Source: an uncultured Flavobacteriaceae bacterium
GTDB taxonomy: Bacteria; Bacteroidota; Bacteroidia; Flavobacteriales; Flavobacteriaceae
Length of the DNA stretch: 64,000 bases
Assembly: GCA_947498845.1 (NCBI GenBank)
Contig: CANMLX010000002.1
Coordinates: forward strand, 62,001 to 126,000
Direction of reading: 5' to 3'
Positions 60,749 to 64,000 of this stretch are shown in pieces. Numbering within the stretch: position 1 is the stretch's first letter; the number at the start of each line of letters is the position of its first letter. The translations under genes and the position numbers were made by a program. The notes below the pieces were generated by a model. The model did no database searches, had not been told where the DNA came from, and was given only the letters and a program-made list of their open reading frames with translations.

Positions 60749-61834
60749 CTACTCATAAAGGTGAATTGCTGCAGCATCACCCATTTTTCGATGATTATGT
60801 CCAACATTTGGTACTATTTCTAACTTCCAATTAAAGTCATATTGTATTTCTTTTGCTATAGCCTTAGAGGTTTTAAAATAGTTTTTAGCTCTTTCCAATC
60901 TATGCATCCCTTGTAAATCGACCGAGTTGGAACGAAGTAGTGTTCCACCAGTTTCGTTTTCATTATCGAGCTCGCCTGTAAATAGAACTAAGTTCCTTTT
61001 AAAAGAATTTTTTAAATCTTCTTTAGTTAGTTCAGTTCCTTTAAGTCCAAATGGCAATGAAATATCTAAATCAGGAAGGGTATAAAATCCAGAATTTGAA
61101 GCTAAAATTCGGTTAACTTTTGAGGATTTTGTACAGACCGCTAGTCGGTGTAGAATTTGCCCACCGGCAGAATGTCCAAAGGCATCGTATTCGGTTTGAT
61201 TGGATTTAAGTTCATTTACAACAAGGTCAAATATTCTATCGAAATCATTGAAAATCCATTCGTCCCTATTTGGGTTTACGGTAAAAGCTAAATTAGCTTC
61301 ATCAAGCTTCACCATATTTGTATTTTCAATACGAGTAGTGCTGTTCTCTAAATTGAGATTGCTCATTAATCCACATAGGTGGTAATCTTCAAAGGGATAA
61401 TATTTTTCCTCGTACATGGGAGAAAGAATAAGGACGCTATATTTCTCAGATTCTTCAACCCACGCATCTCTATAACTGTCTCCATTTCTTCCTGCTCCAG
61501 GAATAACCAATAAGATTTTTGAGTTCACATTGAAATTTCTAGGCTTGTGATAATACACTTTTATTAGTTTATCAACTTTTCCTTTTCCTCCTTCAATTAA
61601 GAATACCCCAGAGCCTTCTACAATATTTATTTCATTCAAAACTAATTCCTTTTTCAACTTTAAATCACTCTTTTTAATAAGAGCCATATCACATTTAGGA
61701 CAAACTCCTGACTTTGAAAAACTAAGCTCATCACATGGTAAATTGCATGGGGTACACACGTAATCTCCTCCTTTAGATTTGCATGAAAAGGCAAGAATAA
61801 TAATTATTAAAAGGCTAAAAATATTTGTTTTCAT
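60749..61834 (-). CDS. Lipoprotein alpha/beta-hydrolase with heavy-metal-binding-like Cys motif
   Basis: 361 residues from the Met at 61834, which directly precedes the signal peptide (lipobox LAFSC, Cys18). Residues 27-52 hold VCTPCNLPCDE and GVCPKCDMALI, five Cys in the arrangement of the heavy-metal-binding domain (C-P-x-C-x-M). The rest (about 75-361) is an alpha/beta hydrolase: LLVIPGAGRNGDSYRDAW, nucleophile elbow GHSAGG, and PNVGHNHRK with the catalytic His. Similar hydrolases act on esters at the cell surface. Follows the beta-helix lipoprotein gene by 43 bases on the same strand. Confidence 0.78.
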   Translation of the reverse strand: MKTNIFSLLIIIILAFSCKSKGGDYVCTPCNLPCDELSFSKSGVCPKCDMALIKKSDLKLKKELVLNEINIVEGSGVFLIEGGKGKVDKLIKVYYHKPRNFNVNSKILLVIPGAGRNGDSYRDAWVEESEKYSVLILSPMYEEKYYPFEDYHLCGLMSNLNLENSTTRIENTNMVKLDEANLAFTVNPNRDEWIFNDFDRIFDLVVNELKSNQTEYDAFGHSAGGQILHRLAVCTKSSKVNRILASNSGFYTLPDLDISLPFGLKGTELTKEDLKNSFKRNLVLFTGELDNENETGGTLLRSNSVDLQGMHRLERAKNYFKTSKAIAKEIQYDFNWKLEIVPNVGHNHRKMGDAAAIHLYE

Positions 61835-61877
61835 GATTGATGTTTTGATAACGACAAACAATTTACTTTTTTTAGTT

Positions 61878-62915
61878 TTAGTGGTCTGAACCAAAATTGG
61901 ATACATCTGGAACCGTTACTCCATCCCAGACCTTCATACCTGGATTATTACCTGAGGCAACACCGAGAGACGGTGGTTCTCCAATGCCGTTTGATGAAGC
62001 GGTATAGCATTGTGAGTAATTTATGGTGACATTGACCGTATTAAAACCTATTCCGTTTGAAAAATGATTGTTTACATCGTTGTATCTAGTAATTCGCTCA
62101 AATACACCATTGGTAATTTGGGTCTCTTCTCCTGAATTGGTATTAGCACCCACAATAATTACATCTCTCATAAATACGTCCTCAGAACCTTGATGAATCC
62201 GTAATCCATTTTTAGCATTTACATTAGAATTAAAGTATGAGTCAACTACAACCAAATTTTGAATAGATTGAAATCTATTGTTCTGCGCATCGGATTCCAA
62301 GCGAACATTGGCCAGAATGAGATTTCTACCTCTAAAGTCAGTTCCATTCTTTCCCTGGATAAATAGTGCCCAATCCCCATTAAAATCCCCGTTGACAACC
62401 TCTAAAGTTGAGTTTATTAATGCCACTCGGTTCCATCCTGTAACTGGGCCTGAGAAGTTATTTAATTCACCTCCATTTGTGATGGAGTGTAAATTATCTA
62501 TAAGTACATCACCATTACTATTCATAACAACTGGTCCTGTGGTAACAAGACCACCTTGCCACTTTATTCGAGTGCCCGTAAAGGTTAAACTACCCTGAAT
62601 TTCTGCTCCATCTTCTAAGATGAACTCACAATCATCACAAGTGATATTGACACCATTATAAATTCCAGCTGCTACTTTGGCTGACGTGCCATTGGTTGAT
62701 ATGGCTTCTTGTAATTCAGCATTGGTAAATATCTCTCTTTGCTCTGTAATTCTTGGTTCAAGAGGCCATTCTATATCTTTAGCAATATCTGGAAGTGTTC
62801 CTAAGTCATATATAGGGGTTTCAGAGTTTCCTGGCTGAACCGAGTCATCACTGGAATTACATCCGATTGCTAAGATTACAATTGATGATAAGAGTATTAA
62901 GGTTGTATTTCTCAT
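61878..62915 (-). CDS. Parallel beta-helix lipoprotein, copy 2
   Basis: 345 residues, lipobox AIGC (Cys19). Same body as 17419-18459: LGTLPDIAKDIEWPLEPRIT, VNITCDDCEFILEDGAEIQG, RFQSIQNLVVVDSYFNSNVN, ending NFGSDH. Copy 1 differs mainly by substitutions spread over the chain, so the duplication is not recent. Secreted or surface beta-helix of unknown ligand. Upstream of the Cys-motif hydrolase in a two-gene unit. Confidence 0.75.
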   Translation of the reverse strand: MRNTTLILLSSIVILAIGCNSSDDSVQPGNSETPIYDLGTLPDIAKDIEWPLEPRITEQREIFTNAELQEAISTNGTSAKVAAGIYNGVNITCDDCEFILEDGAEIQGSLTFTGTRIKWQGGLVTTGPVVMNSNGDVLIDNLHSITNGGELNNFSGPVTGWNRVALINSTLEVVNGDFNGDWALFIQGKNGTDFRGRNLILANVRLESDAQNNRFQSIQNLVVVDSYFNSNVNAKNGLRIHQGSEDVFMRDVIIVGANTNSGEETQITNGVFERITRYNDVNNHFSNGIGFNTVNVTINYSQCYTASSNGIGEPPSLGVASGNNPGMKVWDGVTVPDVSNFGSDH

Positions 62916-63206
62916 CAGTTTTTGATTTGGATAGGAACAAATTTAACAAACTGATTTTATATAGCTACTAGTTTTTATTTAAAACTAGATTAATTATTTT
63001 AAGTTTTAACTAAAAATTATTGGATATAAGTACCTATTTCGTTTTTAACATAGCTAAATTTCATCAAAAATGTTAAAGTATAGTTAAAAAGGGGCTAATT
63101 CGGTGTCTCTAAATTTTTAGACCTCTTGAAACCCCTTTTAAAAACTGATAAAGTAGAGATTATGGATAGTTCCTCTTTCTCCGCTGAGAATTTACTAAAT
63201 TCTACC
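62916..63206. other. Non-coding stretch with a possible structured element
   Basis: Between the beta-helix gene and the HipA terminator there is no gene. AAAAGGGG (63087-63094) can pair with CCCCTTTT (63132-63139), enclosing a TCTAAA-TT-TTTAGA palindrome. Could be a small structured RNA or an extra terminator. Confidence 0.3.
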
Positions 63207-63239
63207 AAAAGCCCGTAAACATTATGTTTATGGGCTTTT
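63207..63239. terminator. Terminator after the HipA-like gene
   Basis: AAAAGCCCGTAAAC (63207-63220) pairs with GTTTATGGGCTTTT (63226-63239) with one G-U pair and loop ATTAT. It lies 27 bases downstream of the HipA stop on the minus strand. Confidence 0.7.
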
Positions 63240-63265
63240 TTAATTTTTTGTCTTTTTTGTTTAAT

Positions 63266-64000
63266 TTACGTTATTACAACAAAGTCTTTTCCTATTTTGC
63301 TAATAATATTTTCTGGAATTTCCAATTCCTTGGCAAGCTCTATCCATCTTGGGATCAATGACAATACATCATCAATAATTCCTTTGGGATTCTTAATGAT
63401 AAACTCTTCTGCAATTGCAAGCAAATCTTTTAAAGTAATCTCAGTACGCATACCATTAATAGATAAAGCTCTGGAGGTCGTCTTAAATGTAAATAGAGGA
63501 TTGAGCGCATATGTAAGATCATATGCAGGTGCCAAGTTCCAACTATCTTTTTCTTTGTTATAAATAAAACTGTGGTTCTTTAAATGGTCATCCACATTTC
63601 TAAATACTACATTAAATACCATACGCTTGAACAGTTCCTGTAAATCTTTGTGTGGCACTTCTAATCCTAAGGCTACTTTAAAAACATTCTCATACGATGA
63701 GTTTTCTGGCTGACTTTTAAAATCCCAACCTGTTAAACCTGTAACAGTCAATACGTGCTGTTTTTCTCCGTGTTGTCTATCATATCTTAGTGTAGCAAAG
63801 TGCTTATTTTCAATGAGCTTAGAAGGCATCATATCTATACCTGCTTCTTGTGCTAATAAATAATAGGCGTATTCTACTTTTTCTTTGTTGTAACCATCGT
63901 TATCATCAAGGTGTAGCTTTACCAAATAGTGATGGTAGTCTTCACTTGTTTCTCTGTCTCCTTCTATGATTTTACCAGTTTTTTTATGCTCTGATATCAA
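63266..64000 (-). CDS. HipA-like kinase, C-terminal part (N-terminus beyond window edge)
   Basis: 244 residues visible, open at position 64000, so the about 190 N-terminal residues are outside. The kinase core is here: VVFRNVDDHLKNHSFIYN contains the catalytic Asp and Asn of HipA proteins, and APAYDLTYALN the Mg-binding Asp. HipA toxins phosphorylate GltX or other targets and are neutralised by HipB. The matching hipB would be expected just upstream, outside the window. Confidence 0.8.
   Translation of the reverse strand: MISEHKKTGKIIEGDRETSEDYHHYLVKLHLDDNDGYNKEKVEYAYYLLAQEAGIDMMPSKLIENKHFATLRYDRQHGEKQHVLTVTGLTGWDFKSQPENSSYENVFKVALGLEVPHKDLQELFKRMVFNVVFRNVDDHLKNHSFIYNKEKDSWNLAPAYDLTYALNPLFTFKTTSRALSINGMRTEITLKDLLAIAEEFIIKNPKGIIDDVLSLIPRWIELAKELEIPENIISKIGKDFVVIT

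Noticed and set aside
17419-62915. The two beta-helix genes as current att-like long direct repeats of a transposon
   Set aside because: They differ throughout their length, so they are diverged paralogs and not recent repeats produced by an insertion.
63170-63184. TTCCTCTTTCTCCGC resembles the 3' end of a tRNA-Ser gene and might be an attachment site
   Set aside because: No T-arm (GTTCGAATC) or acceptor partner precedes it, and I found no second copy in the window, so an att site cannot be supported.
1-64000. CRISPR arrays, insertion sequences, tRNA and rRNA genes
   Set aside because: No regularly spaced repeats, no transposase or integrase reading frames and no cloverleaf-like or rRNA-like sequence were recognised.

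Overview
The window is AT-rich bacterial DNA of the Bacteroidetes type, most likely a marine or soil member of the Flavobacteriaceae. Evidence: T9SS C-terminal sorting tails, many lipoproteins with an Asp/Asn-rich stretch after the lipobox Cys, a hybrid two-component system (propeller, histidine kinase, receiver, AraC) in one chain, RteC and MobA/B/C-type mobilization proteins, and a TTG-N19-TAnnTTTG promoter. No rRNA, tRNA, CRISPR array, intact insertion sequence or integrase gene was found.

Layout. (1) 1-16150: surface and secreted proteins (Kelch-type lipoprotein cut by the left edge, collagen-like lipoprotein, lipocalin-like lipoprotein, two T9SS proteins, three tandem outer-membrane paralogs, a SIMPL protein), interspersed with three paralogous AraC regulators and a 1283-residue hybrid two-component regulator. 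(2) 16150-18460: gene debris (GNAT remnant), an RteC gene with an unusual TTG start, and a beta-helix lipoprotein. (3) 18500-25130: an envelope cassette on the minus strand (RND/MMPL permease, small lipoprotein, LolA-like protein, beta-barrel protein) next to a SnoaL pseudogene, an intact SnoaL gene and a divergent HxlR regulator. (4) 25150-38900: regulators and small-molecule or stress enzymes (Ada-like alkyltransferase, amidohydrolase, RsgA paralog, azoreductase-cupin pair with an ECF41-like sigma factor, several SnoaL and SRPBCC proteins). (5) 38917-47900: a second copy of the envelope cassette in inverted orientation, again with an HxlR regulator, extended by DinB, SDR, DUF1330 and monooxygenase-like genes, then a third HxlR with a divergent SRPBCC gene. 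(6) 48270-55035: hydrolase, outer-membrane protein, membrane AraC regulator, an AlkC operon and a WYL regulator. (7) 55115-60306: mobilization module (coupling protein, relaxase, accessory MobA-like protein, candidate oriT region, RadC-like protein, SSB). (8) 60700-64000: a lipoprotein hydrolase with a Cys-rich metal-binding segment, a second beta-helix lipoprotein paralogous to that at 17.4 kb, and the C-terminal part of a HipA-like kinase.

The most interesting signal is in (3)-(5). Two inverted, diverged copies of an HxlR + RND + lipoprotein + LolA-like + beta-barrel cassette occur here. An inverted repeat, CTTG-N7-CAAG, lies upstream of the first cassette, of its SnoaL and HxlR genes, and of a distant rsgA paralog, and is present in degenerate form at the second cassette. 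All three HxlR proteins carry an N-terminal Cys at the position used by thiol-sensing family members. Together with the azoreductase and the ECF41-like sigma factor this suggests an electrophile- or quinone-responsive envelope export and detoxification island. That is inference; the genes and repeats are read directly from the sequence.
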